A stretch of DNA of 64,000 bases from an uncultured Roseicyclus sp. (GTDB lineage: Bacteria > Pseudomonadota > Alphaproteobacteria > Rhodobacterales > Rhodobacteraceae), in contig CANMRT010000002.1 of assembly GCA_947500415.1 (NCBI GenBank), positions 1,054,001-1,118,000 on the forward strand, given 5' to 3'. Of this stretch, positions 25,944 to 35,242 are shown piece by piece (the first letter of the stretch is position 1; the number at the start of each line of letters is the position of its first letter). The position numbers and the translations under genes were made by a program. The notes beneath the pieces were generated by a model that made no database searches, had not been told where the DNA came from, and saw only the letters and a program-made list of their open reading frames with translations.

Positions 25944-27928
25944 GCGCTGCGGATCAGCAAAGCCTCCCAAGCGCTCCACCCGCTTTGGGTATAGATCGCC
26001 CCAAAGCGGCACTGATCTGTTTTGCAATCGCGCTCGCTTTGATGATCGCCCAATACACCGGGCTTCTTCCGGAAGTGCTCCACCGTTTGCCAGAAAGCAT
26101 GATACCGCCCTTTGCGGATTGGCTCGATGTGATCTTCGAGTTCGTGAAGGAGGATTTGGGCCTTCTCGCCTTCACCCGGTTCCTGACCGAGGGTTTGGAA
26201 TGGGTACTGGACGTGACTGGCAATCTGCTGTTCGGACGGCGTCGCTGGCCGTATCTTGGCCCAATCCCATGGTCGGCTATTGCCGCAGCCGTCACTGTGC
26301 TCGGTTTCTGGCTTGGCGGATGGCGCATTGCTCTGCTTGCGGGCGGCACGTTCCTATGGACGGCACTGATCGGCCAGTGGGAAATCGCCATGCAGACCAT
26401 GTCTGTTCTGGTCGTAGCCGCCCCCATGGCCTTTGTGATCGGCCTGAGCCTCGGCATCACCGCATGGAAATACCCGCGCTTCGAGAATGCAATCAAACCC
26501 ATCCTCGCCGTGCTGCAAACCCTACCCTTCTTCACCTACCTCCTTCCGGCAGTGATCTTCTTCAAGGTCGGCCCCACAGCGGGCGCGGTCGCAACCGTTG
26601 TCTATGCCGTCCCGCCGATGATCCTGATGACGATCCTCGGCCTTCAAAAGGTCTCCCCGGAGGTAGTCGAGGCCGGAAAGATGAGCGGTTGCACACGTCT
26701 TCAGATGCTGCGTCACGTCTACATCCCCTCGGCCCGGACCGAGATCCTTGTGGGTGTGAACCAAGTGATCATGCTGTGCCTTGCAATGGTCGTTCTCACA
26801 GCTTTCATCGGAATGCCGGGCCTAGGTGCCAAACTGTTAGAGATGATGGGCAGTTTCCGACTGGGTCGGTCTTTTGAGATCGGCGTTACCATCGTTCTGC
26901 TGGCCGTTGCGCTGGATCGGATGTCAAAAGCCTGGGTCGCAAAACAGCCTGAACATTTTGAGAAGGGCACACCTTGGTGGAAGCAGCACCGCTATGCCCT
27001 GATCGGCCTCGGTGTCTTTGTCCTCTTCTATATCCTGTCGCAATTCGTTCCCTATCTATCCGAGATTGGTCGCCGGCAAAGCTGGTCGATGGGGCGCGAA
27101 ATTGACGGCATCATGCGCGATTTCCTTGCGCTGGATTGGGTACGCGCCATTACCGGTGGCCTGCGCGCTTTCCTCAATAACAACGTCTTCATCCCGTTCC
27201 GCAACTTCCTGCTTTCTATCCCAACTCCAGCGCTGATCCTACTGATCGTCGCCTTCGGTCTATGGCTGGCGGGTCGCAAGCAGGCGATGCTCGCGGGCGT
27301 CTTCTTCTCCCTCGTTGCGCTTTCCGGCTGGTGGGACCGCGCGGTCATCACGCTCTACGCAGTCCTCGCCGCCGTGATCCTCGCGACTTTGATCGGCCTG
27401 CCCATCGCAATCCTTGCCGCGCGCAACGAGAAGTCGGCGCGCCGCGTCCTGCTGGCCTGCGACACCGCTCAGACCTTCCCAAGTTTCGTCTACCTGCTGC
27501 CAGCGATCATGCTATTCGGGATCACCGACATCGCCGTGATCTTCTCGATCCTGATCTTCTCGACCGTGCCACTGGTGCGCTACACGATTGAGGGCCTGCG
27601 CACCGTGCCGCCAGAAATCACGGAAGCCGCCGACATGTCCGGTGCGACGCGATGGCAAAAGCTGATCAAGGTGCAAATCCCTCTCGCATTTCCGACGATG
27701 GCTGTGGGCTTCAACCAAGCCATCATGTTCGCCTTCTTCATGGTCATCATCGCAGCCTTTATCGGCACCCAGGATCTGGGTCAGGAACTTCAGCGCACGC
27801 TCGCAGGGACCAACCTTGGTACGAATTTCGTCCTCGGCATCTGTGTTTCACTCATGGCACTCAGCTTCGATTTGATCATCATGAAATGGGCATCAGACCG
27901 AAAGCGCATGCTGGGATTGGGCGGATAG
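25940..27928 (+). CDS. tmoV: TMAO ABC transporter permease TmoV, double permease in one chain
   Basis: 662-residue inner-membrane protein with two ProW-like permease units fused head to tail. Each has an ATPase-contact EAA loop: VEAGKMSGCTRLQMLRHVYI (near residue 245) and TEAADMSGATRWQKLIKVQI (near residue 557). Each unit is preceded by hydrophobic segments ending in LPFFTYLLPAVIFF and FPSFVYLLPAIMLF respectively. A single polypeptide therefore supplies both halves of the translocation path. Last gene of tmoXWV, followed after 47 bp by a convergent tRNA-Ser. Confidence 0.85.
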   Translation: MSAADQQSLPSAPPALGIDRPKAALICFAIALALMIAQYTGLLPEVLHRLPESMIPPFADWLDVIFEFVKEDLGLLAFTRFLTEGLEWVLDVTGNLLFGRRRWPYLGPIPWSAIAAAVTVLGFWLGGWRIALLAGGTFLWTALIGQWEIAMQTMSVLVVAAPMAFVIGLSLGITAWKYPRFENAIKPILAVLQTLPFFTYLLPAVIFFKVGPTAGAVATVVYAVPPMILMTILGLQKVSPEVVEAGKMSGCTRLQMLRHVYIPSARTEILVGVNQVIMLCLAMVVLTAFIGMPGLGAKLLEMMGSFRLGRSFEIGVTIVLLAVALDRMSKAWVAKQPEHFEKGTPWWKQHRYALIGLGVFVLFYILSQFVPYLSEIGRRQSWSMGREIDGIMRDFLALDWVRAITGGLRAFLNNNVFIPFRNFLLSIPTPALILLIVAFGLWLAGRKQAMLAGVFFSLVALSGWWDRAVITLYAVLAAVILATLIGLPIAILAARNEKSARRVLLACDTAQTFPSFVYLLPAIMLFGITDIAVIFSILIFSTVPLVRYTIEGLRTVPPEITEAADMSGATRWQKLIKVQIPLAFPTMAVGFNQAIMFAFFMVIIAAFIGTQDLGQELQRTLAGTNLGTNFVLGICVSLMALSFDLIIMKWASDRKRMLGLGG

Positions 27929-27975
27929 CCGCCACGTTGTGGCCGACTGGGAAACCTTGGCAATCGTAGGAAACT

Positions 27976-28065
27976 TGGCGGAGGAGGTGGGATTCGAACC
28001 CACGGTACGCTTTCACGCACGCCGGTTTTCAAGACCGGTGCATTCGACCACTCTGCCACTCCTCC
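27976..28065 (-). tRNA. tRNA-Ser (anticodon UGA)
   Basis: On the minus strand the 90-nt sequence begins GGAGGAGTGG and ends in an encoded CCA. The acceptor stem GGAGGAG pairs with CTCCTCC. The anticodon stem CCGGT/ACCGG encloses CTTGAAA, giving UGA. A long variable arm (CGTGCGTGAAAGCGTAC) marks a class II tRNA, and the T arm has GGTTCGAATCC. Confidence 0.95.
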
Positions 28066-28273
28066 GGCGGGTCTGGCACAGGCGATACTGTGACATGTGT
28101 GATTCTGAAACCCGCCCTGTGACACCTTCTTTCACAAGCCACCTTTTCAGAAACGAATCACTACGCTATCCTATGGTCAATACAGGTGCGCCCGGCCAAA
28201 TCAGGGTGCAATCCGGCAACGTCCGGGCAACCAATAAAACACCGTGCGCATGACGCGCGGGATGAGAGCAGAG

Positions 28274-29155
28274 ATGAGCAGTATGACACCAAACCGCCCA
28301 ACGCCCCGAATCCGTCTGGCGCTAGCGCTTGTGCCGCTGATGGCCCTGTCTGCCTGTGTCGGTGAAGACGGCGAATTCTTCGGCTCCCGTAACGCAGATG
28401 CGGACGGTCCCGCCCCTATCGGGGCCACCCGACTGGTCGAGCGTGACGTCGAAGCCCCCGAAATCTTTGAGGAAACCGCAGAAGGTCTGTGGGATGGTCG
28501 CCCCTCCCTTGGCGGCGTCTGGGTGGCCCACCCCGATGTCGGCGATCCAGAGCGCGTGATCATCCGCAACGACGAAAACGGCCGTTTCGTGATCGGTGCC
28601 CTGTTCCGGCGCGAACGCGACAACCCCGGCCCTGACTTGCAATTGTCGTCCGATGCCGCCGCCGCCCTTGGCGTTCTGGCTGGCGATCCGACGATGCTGA
28701 ACGTGACGGCGCTGCGCCGAGAAGAAGTGGCTGAGACGGCGGATGCCGCACCCGATGCCATGGCTCCGGGCGAAGAAATCGCAGCGTCTGCTGCAGCTGG
28801 TGAGATCACCGCGACGTCGCTTGACGGCGCCGAAGACATCGCCAGTGCCGCCGCTGCCGCTATCGATGCGGCCGATCCTGCCCCGCAACCGGCAGCCGCG
28901 CGCACACCTGCGCCAAGCGATCTTGAAAACGCCTACGTCCAGATCGGCATCTTCTCTGTGCAAGAAAACGCCACCAATACCGGGCAGGCCTTGCGCGGAG
29001 TCGGTCTAGAGCCCACAATCTATGACCAGTCGAGCAACGGTCGCCAATTCTGGCGCGTCGTGGTGGGACCAGCCGACACATCGGCCACCCGCGATGCGAT
29101 CCTTGAAAACGTGCGGGAGCTTGGCTTTGACGATGCCTTTTTCGTAAGTCGATAG
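28274..29155 (+). CDS. SPOR-domain lipoprotein
   Basis: About 293 residues. The N-terminus gives a lipoprotein signal with lipobox LSAC (ALVPLMALSACVGED). A long Ala/Pro-rich acidic linker follows, then a C-terminal SPOR domain (AYVQIGIFSVQENATNTGQA to GFDDAFFVSR) that binds denuded septal peptidoglycan. It stands 6 bp before a D,D-carboxypeptidase gene, the usual pairing in alphaproteobacteria (an RlpA-like role is possible but the catalytic RlpA domain is absent). Start ATG 28274 is a choice among several; GTG 28244 and ATG 28250 or 28262-type starts cannot be excluded. Confidence 0.82.
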   Translation: MSSMTPNRPTPRIRLALALVPLMALSACVGEDGEFFGSRNADADGPAPIGATRLVERDVEAPEIFEETAEGLWDGRPSLGGVWVAHPDVGDPERVIIRNDENGRFVIGALFRRERDNPGPDLQLSSDAAAALGVLAGDPTMLNVTALRREEVAETADAAPDAMAPGEEIAASAAAGEITATSLDGAEDIASAAAAAIDAADPAPQPAAARTPAPSDLENAYVQIGIFSVQENATNTGQALRGVGLEPTIYDQSSNGRQFWRVVVGPADTSATRDAILENVRELGFDDAFFVSR

Positions 29156-29161
29156 GACGCC

Positions 29162-30373
29162 ATGCACATCGCAACTCTGATCAGACCCGCCGCGACACTC
29201 CTCGCGGCGGTTTTGTTTTTGCTCACCGCCCTGACCGCTGCACTGGCCCAGGGCTACGACACCCAGGCCCGCGCGGCCTATGTCTATGACCACACCTCCG
29301 GCCAGGTCTTGCTGGAATTGAACGCGGATGAGGCCCTGCCGCCCGCGTCGATGTCCAAGCTGATGACGCTTCTGATGACGTTCGAGGCGCTCCGCGATGG
29401 CCGCCTGACGTTGGAGACCCGCGTTCCGGTCTCGGAACACGCGATGAGCTTCGGCGGCTCGACCATGTTTCTCAACACGCAAGACCGCCCCACCATCGAA
29501 GAGCTGATCCGCGGTGTGGTGATCGTCTCTGGCAATGACGCATCGGTTGCGCTCGGCGAAGCGCTTAGCCCGGACGGAACGGAGGCAGGCTTCGCAGATC
29601 TGATGACCCAGCGCGCGCGCCAATTGGGGATGATGAATTCGACCTTCCGAAACGCCTCCGGCTGGCCCGCCGAGGGCCATGCCATGTCGATGCGCGATCT
29701 GGGTATCCTCGCGCGCCGCCTGATTGAAGAGTTTCCCGAATATTACGGCTACTTTCAGGAAACTGAGTTCGACTATGAGGGCCGCTCCCCCGCCAATCGC
29801 TTCAACCGGAACCCGCTTTTGGGCCTTGGGATCGGGGCGGACGGCTTGAAAACCGGACATACGTCCGAGGCTGGCTACGGGCTTGTCGGGTCCGCTATGC
29901 AAGGTGACCGCCGCGTGACATTTGTGATAACCGGTCTTTCGTCTGCGGAGCAAAGGGCCGAGGAATCTGAGCGCATCGTAACCTGGGCGTTCCGCCAATT
30001 CGTGATGCGCGATCTGGTGGAGCCCGGCGTCGAGATCGCACGCGCGCCTGTCTTCCTTGGCGCCGAAGAAAGCGTGGGCCTGGCCCCGGCCGAAGGCGTC
30101 GAAATGTTGGTCCCCGCCCTTCTGGACCCAGAGATTGAGGCCAATGTCACCTTCACCAGCCCCCTGCCCGCCCCCGTGGCCGCAGGGGATGTGGTCGGGG
30201 AGTTGCACATCGTTCAAGGCGTGTTGGGGTTCGAGGCTCGCGTTCCGGTCGTCGCTATCGCAGACGTGCTGCGCGGCGGGCCCATGGTGCGCCTGCGAAC
30301 CGCTTGGGGCGACGTCCGTGGCATGGTTGGTCTTGGCGGTGAGGCCCCGGTCGCAGAGGCCGCGGCCAACTAA
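29162..30373 (+). CDS. D-alanyl-D-alanine carboxypeptidase, PBP5/6 (DacA/DacC) family
   Basis: 403 residues; trims the terminal D-Ala from peptidoglycan stem peptides in the periplasm. Signal peptide LLAAVLFLLTALTAALA. The three penicillin-binding motifs are present: SMSK (SxxK nucleophile, in PPASMSKLMT), SGN (VIVSGNDASVALG) and KTG (GLKTGHTSEAGYG). The C-terminal PBP5-type beta domain runs from about residue 275. The C-terminus lacks an obvious long amphipathic membrane anchor. It lies 6 bp after the SPOR lipoprotein gene and upstream of tmk-holB. Confidence 0.9.
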   Translation: MHIATLIRPAATLLAAVLFLLTALTAALAQGYDTQARAAYVYDHTSGQVLLELNADEALPPASMSKLMTLLMTFEALRDGRLTLETRVPVSEHAMSFGGSTMFLNTQDRPTIEELIRGVVIVSGNDASVALGEALSPDGTEAGFADLMTQRARQLGMMNSTFRNASGWPAEGHAMSMRDLGILARRLIEEFPEYYGYFQETEFDYEGRSPANRFNRNPLLGLGIGADGLKTGHTSEAGYGLVGSAMQGDRRVTFVITGLSSAEQRAEESERIVTWAFRQFVMRDLVEPGVEIARAPVFLGAEESVGLAPAEGVEMLVPALLDPEIEANVTFTSPLPAPVAAGDVVGELHIVQGVLGFEARVPVVAIADVLRGGPMVRLRTAWGDVRGMVGLGGEAPVAEAAAN

Positions 30374-30656
30374 CAGACCGCGCATCCAATTCAATTCCTT
30401 GCGCTCGCACCCACAACACTAAAGCAGAGCCTACGGTTGCGATTTGCCCATAGCGCTCCGGGCAGGCCTGAAGGCCCGAGACGGCGCGAGTTGCGCGCAC
30501 CTTGGACGGTTGGCGTTTCAGGCCTCGCGGCGCATTTTTTGCATTTTCACGGAACAAAGATGGGCAGGTTGGCGCAAGACGGTCATCGCCTTGCCCTGAC
30601 GCAGGGGTCGTGTAATGCCTGTCGGAGCGCACACCGCTTGAGGGAAAGATCGATCA

Positions 30657-31286
30657 ATGCCCGGCCAAAAGGGTCTCTTCATCAGCCTTGAAGGCATTGA
30701 CGGGTCTGGAAAATCCACCCAGTCGCGGCGCTTGGCGGATTGGCTGCGCGGACAGGGTCGCGATCCTGTGCTGACACGCGAACCAGGCGGCGCGCCGGGT
30801 GCTGAGGATATCCGCCGGTTACTCGTAGAAGGCGACCCTGACCGGTGGAGCCCAGAAACCGAAATCCTGCTATTCACCGCAGCCCGCCGCGATCATCTTG
30901 AGCGGACCATCCGCCCTGCGCTGGAAGAGGGCCACGATGTAGTGACAGATCGTTTCGCGGACTCCACACGCGTTTACCAAGGGGCCACACGCGGCGATTT
31001 GCGCGGGTTGGTGGATCAAATCCATGAAGATGCTATCGGCATGGAGCCGGACCTGACCCTGATCCTCGACATGGACCCGGCCATTGCGCTGGAACGTGGT
31101 CTCGCACGCCAGAGCGGTGAGGATCGGTTCGAAGATTTCGGTCTGCCGTTTCAGCAGAAATTGCGCGCTGGCTTTCTTGCGCTGGCACAGGACTACCCGG
31201 ATCGCTGCCGTGTGATCGATGCCAATACGGATCCGGACACAATCGCCGCACGCATTTCGGAAACCGTGGCTTTCCACCTCGGCTGA
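30657..31286 (+). CDS. tmk: Thymidylate kinase
   Basis: Phosphorylates dTMP to dTDP. 209 residues, standard length. P-loop EGIDGSGKSTQSRRLADWL near the N-terminus, dTMP-binding DRFADSTRVYQGATRGD with the DR(F/Y) motif, LID-like ARQSGEDRFEDFGL and terminal FLALAQDYPDRCRVIDA are all typical. AGGGA lies upstream of the ATG. First gene of a tmk-holB-tatD-MBL group; the 283 bp upstream of it show no gene. Confidence 0.93.
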   Translation: MPGQKGLFISLEGIDGSGKSTQSRRLADWLRGQGRDPVLTREPGGAPGAEDIRRLLVEGDPDRWSPETEILLFTAARRDHLERTIRPALEEGHDVVTDRFADSTRVYQGATRGDLRGLVDQIHEDAIGMEPDLTLILDMDPAIALERGLARQSGEDRFEDFGLPFQQKLRAGFLALAQDYPDRCRVIDANTDPDTIAARISETVAFHLG

Positions 31287-31339
31287 TCACTTGCCGCTTT
31301 TGGCCTGCCCCCGCCGCGCACCCGTGCTACATCTCGCCC

Positions 31340-32464
31340 ATGTCCGATGATGCCCCACTCGAATCCGATCGCCTCGATGGCGCGCCACATCCGCGTGAAA
31401 CGGCGCGGCTGTTTGGGCATGCCGCGCCGGAGGCTGAGTTCCTGTCCGCCGCCACTTCGGGGCGCCTGCCCCATGGCTGGCTGCTGACCGGCCCTAAAGG
31501 CATCGGCAAAGCCACTTGCGCCTGGCGCGCCGCACGGTTTCTTTTGGCCATACCACCGGCTCAGGATGACGGTCTCTTCGGCGCCCCACCGCCTCCCGAA
31601 AGCCTCGACATTGATCCGGAGCACCCGGTAAACCGCCGTCTTCTGGCGCTCAGCGACCCAGGTCTGTTCCTCCTTCGCCGCCCAGTCGACGACAAGGACG
31701 CAAAGAAACTCAAGACAGTCATCACTGTCGACGAAGTCCGTGGTCTGAAAGGCTTCTTCCAGATGTCCGCAGGCGACGGTCGCCGCGTGGTCATCGTCGA
31801 CAGCGCCGATGAGATGAACCCCTCCGCCGCCAATGCCCTCCTGAAGGAGTTGGAAGAACCACCCGAAGGCGCCGTCCTTTTCCTCATCTCGCACCGCCCG
31901 TCAGGCCTTTTGCCCACGATCCGCTCCCGCTGCCGCACCCTGCGCTTCAACGCGCTCGAAGACGCCGATCTCGCCGCCGCCCTCTTGCAAGCCGGGGCCG
32001 AACCGCCCGAAGGCCCGGCACTCGCCACACTTGCCCAAGGCTCTGTGGGCGCTGCCATCACGCTCACCGAACAGGGCGGGCCCGCGCTTTATGCCGACAT
32101 CGCCCGCCTTCTGGAAACGCTCCCAAACATGGACCGCCAACTGGCCCTCAAACTCGCGGAAAGCACCGCCGGCAAAGCCAATGAAGCCCGCTTCGACCTC
32201 ACCCTCTCCCTCCTCGAAACCGCCCTCTCCCGCGCCGCGCGGATGGGGGCAACCGGTCAGACCCCGATTGAAATCGTCCCGAATGAGGCCCAAACCCTCG
32301 CCTGCCTCGCCCCCACGCCTGCTAAGGCCCGCGACTGGGCCAACCTTGCGCAATCGCTCACCGCGCGCGCGCGGCAAGGCAAAGCGGTCAACCTTGACCC
32401 CGCCGCCCTCATCTTCGATATCTTCCTCGATCTGGACCGCACCGCGGCCCGCCTTGCCGCCTGA
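31340..32464 (+). CDS. holB: DNA polymerase III subunit delta'
   Basis: Clamp-loader subunit, 374 residues. P-loop-like GPKGIGKATCAWRAARFLL near residue 55, the sensor/Walker B stretch RRVVIVDSADEMNPSAANAL, and SRC motif TIRSRCRTLRF are as in HolB. The zinc-module cysteines of some delta' proteins are not visible, common in alphaproteobacteria. It follows tmk by 53 bp and precedes tatD by 6 bp, the conserved alphaproteobacterial order. Confidence 0.92.
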   Translation: MSDDAPLESDRLDGAPHPRETARLFGHAAPEAEFLSAATSGRLPHGWLLTGPKGIGKATCAWRAARFLLAIPPAQDDGLFGAPPPPESLDIDPEHPVNRRLLALSDPGLFLLRRPVDDKDAKKLKTVITVDEVRGLKGFFQMSAGDGRRVVIVDSADEMNPSAANALLKELEEPPEGAVLFLISHRPSGLLPTIRSRCRTLRFNALEDADLAAALLQAGAEPPEGPALATLAQGSVGAAITLTEQGGPALYADIARLLETLPNMDRQLALKLAESTAGKANEARFDLTLSLLETALSRAARMGATGQTPIEIVPNEAQTLACLAPTPAKARDWANLAQSLTARARQGKAVNLDPAALIFDIFLDLDRTAARLAA

Positions 32465-32470
32465 GGCCCC

Positions 32471-33274
32471 ATGACCCAACCCCAAATCGTCGACAGCCAC
32501 TGCCACCTCGATTTTGACAGCCTCGGGTCTGAGCTGCCCGATGTCGTCGCGCGTGCCGTGGACGCCGGCGTCACGCGCATGGTCACGATCTGCACACGCC
32601 TCAAGAACGCGCCAGCGGTCCAGGCCATCGCCGAGGCCCACGCACCCGTCTTCTGGGCCGGAGGCACCCACCCGATGTCCGCCGCCGAAGAACCGCTCGC
32701 AACCGTAGAAGACCTCACCGCGCTCGCCCAACACCCCAAATTCGTGGGCATTGGCGAGACCGGCCTCGACTACCACTACACCGCCGACAGCAAATCGATC
32801 CAACAGGACAGCCTGCGCATCCATATCGAGGCTGCGCGCCAGACCTCCCTGCCCCTCATCATCCATGCCCGCGATGCCGACGACGACATGGCCCGCCTCC
32901 TCACCGAAGAACACCGGGCAGGCCCCTTCACCTGCGTCATGCATTGCTTCAGTTCCAGCGCAGACCTGGCCCACGCCGCCCTCGACCTCGGCTTCTACCT
33001 CTCCATGTCCGGTATAGCCGCCTTCCCGAAATCCCAGGCACTCCGCGATATCTTCGCCGCCGCCCCCCTCGACCGCATCTTGGTTGAGACCGACAGCCCC
33101 TACCTCGCACCTCCGCCTTATCGCGGCAAACGGAACGAGCCTGCCTTCACCGCCCATACCGCGCGCGTCGGCGCTGAGGTCTTCGACCTTTCCTACGAAG
33201 ACTTCGCCGCCCAGACCTCCGCCAATTTCGACCGGCTTTTCTGGAAAGCTGCAGCCGCCACGAAGGCCGCCTGA
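32471..33274 (+). CDS. TatD-family metal-dependent hydrolase (YcfH-like)
   Basis: 267 residues, TIM-barrel amidohydrolase superfamily, probably a DNase or D-aminoacyl-type hydrolase. The metal-binding motifs are in order: SHCHLDF (residues 8-14), GIGETGLDYHY, IHARDADDDMAR, MHCFSSS and ETDSPYLAPPPYRGKRNEPA. These are diagnostic for TatD. It lies 6 bp after holB and directly abuts the next gene (TGA-ATG). Confidence 0.92.
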   Translation: MTQPQIVDSHCHLDFDSLGSELPDVVARAVDAGVTRMVTICTRLKNAPAVQAIAEAHAPVFWAGGTHPMSAAEEPLATVEDLTALAQHPKFVGIGETGLDYHYTADSKSIQQDSLRIHIEAARQTSLPLIIHARDADDDMARLLTEEHRAGPFTCVMHCFSSSADLAHAALDLGFYLSMSGIAAFPKSQALRDIFAAAPLDRILVETDSPYLAPPPYRGKRNEPAFTAHTARVGAEVFDLSYEDFAAQTSANFDRLFWKAAAATKAA

Positions 33275-34072
33275 ATGGGCGAGCTGCGCTTCACCATTCT
33301 CGGCTGCGGCTCGTCGGGAGGTGTCCCGCGCCTTGGTGGCCACTGGGGCGCCTGCGACCCGGACAATCCAAAGAACACCCGCCGCCGTTGTTCCCTTCTG
33401 GTGGAACGCACCACCGACGAAGGCACCACCTCCGTCCTGATCGACACCTCCCCCGACCTGCGCGCGCAACTGCTTGATGCAGGCATCGGCAGGCTCGACG
33501 CGGTCCTGTACACCCACGCCCACGCCGATCACGTCCATGGCCTCGATGACCTTCGGATGATCGTCTTCAACATGCGCGCGCGCCTACCTGTCTATGCCGA
33601 CGGCCCCACCACGAACGACCTGCTCAACCGTTTCGGCTACGCTTTCGTGCAGCCCCCCGGCTCGGCTTACCCGCCAATCCTCGACATCAATTCCATCGAC
33701 GGCGATGTCACCATCGACGGTGCAGGTGGGCCAATCACGTTCACGCCGTTCGAAGTCACCCACGGCAACATCGACGCCCTCGGTTTCCGTATTGGCGAAG
33801 TCGCCTACCTGCCTGACGTCTCCGACATCCCCGAGACCATCTGGCCAATGCTCGAAGGGCTCGACATCTGGATCCTCGACGCCCTCCGGCGTGACCCGCA
33901 TCCCAGCCACAGCCATCTGGCCAATTCACTGGAATGGATCGCACGGGCCAAGCCAAAACGCGCGGTGCTGACGAACATGCATATCGATCTGGATTATGAG
34001 ACGGTGCTGGCCGAGACACCCGAAGGCGTCGAACCCGCTTTCGACGGGATGCAGATCGTGGTTGCAGACTAA
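33275..34072 (+). CDS. MBL-fold metallo-hydrolase (PhnP-like)
   Basis: 265 residues. The metallo-beta-lactamase metal motif THAHADHVHGLDDLR (HxHxDH) lies near residue 77. Further ligands are FEVTHGN, PDVSD and the C-terminal SHSHLANSLEWI. The N-terminal CGSSGGVPRLGG matches the PhnP/YcbX-type cyclic phosphodiesterase subgroup. Its ATG follows the tatD stop with no gap. The physiological substrate is unknown; no phn genes are in the window. Confidence 0.88.
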   Translation: MGELRFTILGCGSSGGVPRLGGHWGACDPDNPKNTRRRCSLLVERTTDEGTTSVLIDTSPDLRAQLLDAGIGRLDAVLYTHAHADHVHGLDDLRMIVFNMRARLPVYADGPTTNDLLNRFGYAFVQPPGSAYPPILDINSIDGDVTIDGAGGPITFTPFEVTHGNIDALGFRIGEVAYLPDVSDIPETIWPMLEGLDIWILDALRRDPHPSHSHLANSLEWIARAKPKRAVLTNMHIDLDYETVLAETPEGVEPAFDGMQIVVAD

Positions 34073-34224
34073 GGCATCATTCTCGGCCTACGGCACCTGT
34101 GCCACCTTAGGCGCTACGCAACAGGTAGACGCATCTTCAAAACCATATGCGAGGAGAGGCCCGCCAAACAGACGCGCGGAGCATCGTCATTCCCTTCCCT
34201 CGCCGAACCCGCTAAGCCCTCCCC

Positions 34225-35151
34225 ATGCTTGACCTTCTCGCTATCGTCCTGCCCGTCTTCTTAGTCGTGGGCGCTGGCTATGCCGCCGTCTGGCGCGGCC
34301 TCTTCAAGGAGAGTGCAGTGGACGGTCTGATGACCTTCACCCAGAAATTCGCGATCCCCTGCCTGCTCTTTTCCGCCATCGCCACACTCGATCTCGGCGC
34401 GGAATTGAACCTGGCGCTGCTGATCTCGTTCTATTCCGGGTCGACCTTATGCTTCTTCGCGGGCCTCTTCGGCGCGCGCCTCATCTTCAAACGCCCCTGG
34501 ACCGACAGCGTCGCCATCGGCTTCTCGGCTCTGTTCGCCAACACTGTCCTTCTGGGCCTGCCGATCAGTGAGCGCGCCTATGGAGTTGACGCCCTCGGCC
34601 CGAACTACACGATCATCGCCTTCCATGCGGCCTTCTGTTACCTGCTCGGCATCACGACGATGGAGATCATCCGCGCCGAAACGCGCGGCCTGCGCCTTGC
34701 CGGAACGGTCGCGAAAGCGATGTTCCAGAACTCCCTCATGATCGGCATCGGACTAGGTTTCATCGTGAACCTCAGCGGCCTGCCGATCCCCGGTGTGGTG
34801 GGTGAAGCGCTCGACCTTATGATCCGCGCGGCCCTTCCCGCCGCGCTCTTCGGCCTCGGCGGTGTGCTCTACCGCTACCGGCCCGAAGGCGACGTGGGCG
34901 TCATCGCAATGATCTGCGGGCTATCGCTTCTCGTTCACCCGCTGGTGGCATTTGGTCTGGGTAATGGCCTTGGTCTCAGCCAGGCTCAATTGCAATCCGC
35001 TGTCGTCACGGCTGCCATGGCCCCCGGTGTGAACACCTATATTTTCGCAGATATGTATGGCTGCGCGCGTCGCGTGGCCGCAACCTCGGTGCTTGTGGGC
35101 ACTGCCCTCACGGTGATGACGGCTGCAGCATGGATTGCGGTATTGGGATAG
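34225..35151 (+). CDS. AEC-family transporter (auxin efflux carrier-like)
   Basis: 308 residues with about ten hydrophobic segments in a 5+5 arrangement, typical of the AEC/MleP family of inner-membrane carriers for malonate, malate or other organic anions. Recognisable stretches are FLVVGAGYAAVWRGLF, FTQKFAIPCLLFSAIA, LFANTVLLGLPISERAYG and AMAPGVNTYIFADMYG. It stands alone, 152 bp after the MBL gene, with a convergent ABC operon behind it. Substrate not predictable. Confidence 0.88.
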   Translation: MLDLLAIVLPVFLVVGAGYAAVWRGLFKESAVDGLMTFTQKFAIPCLLFSAIATLDLGAELNLALLISFYSGSTLCFFAGLFGARLIFKRPWTDSVAIGFSALFANTVLLGLPISERAYGVDALGPNYTIIAFHAAFCYLLGITTMEIIRAETRGLRLAGTVAKAMFQNSLMIGIGLGFIVNLSGLPIPGVVGEALDLMIRAALPAALFGLGGVLYRYRPEGDVGVIAMICGLSLLVHPLVAFGLGNGLGLSQAQLQSAVVTAAMAPGVNTYIFADMYGCARRVAATSVLVGTALTVMTAAAWIAVLG

Positions 35152-35242
35152 CCGCTGAAACCCTTAAGTAAAGGTTAAGAAAAAGCGCAGTACCGTTTCA
35201 ATTCAACGACTTAACCCATTTGTGCACGTGTGCACCCCCGCC

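Noticed and set aside
29006-30394. 462-residue antisense frame over the carboxypeptidase gene
   Set aside because: The sense gene carries SxxK, SGN and KTG motifs; the antisense frame is a shadow.
31901-33538. 545-residue antisense frame over holB and tatD
   Set aside because: It spans two well-defined sense genes and is low-complexity Gly/Val/Glu-rich, typical of a shadow frame in high-GC DNA.
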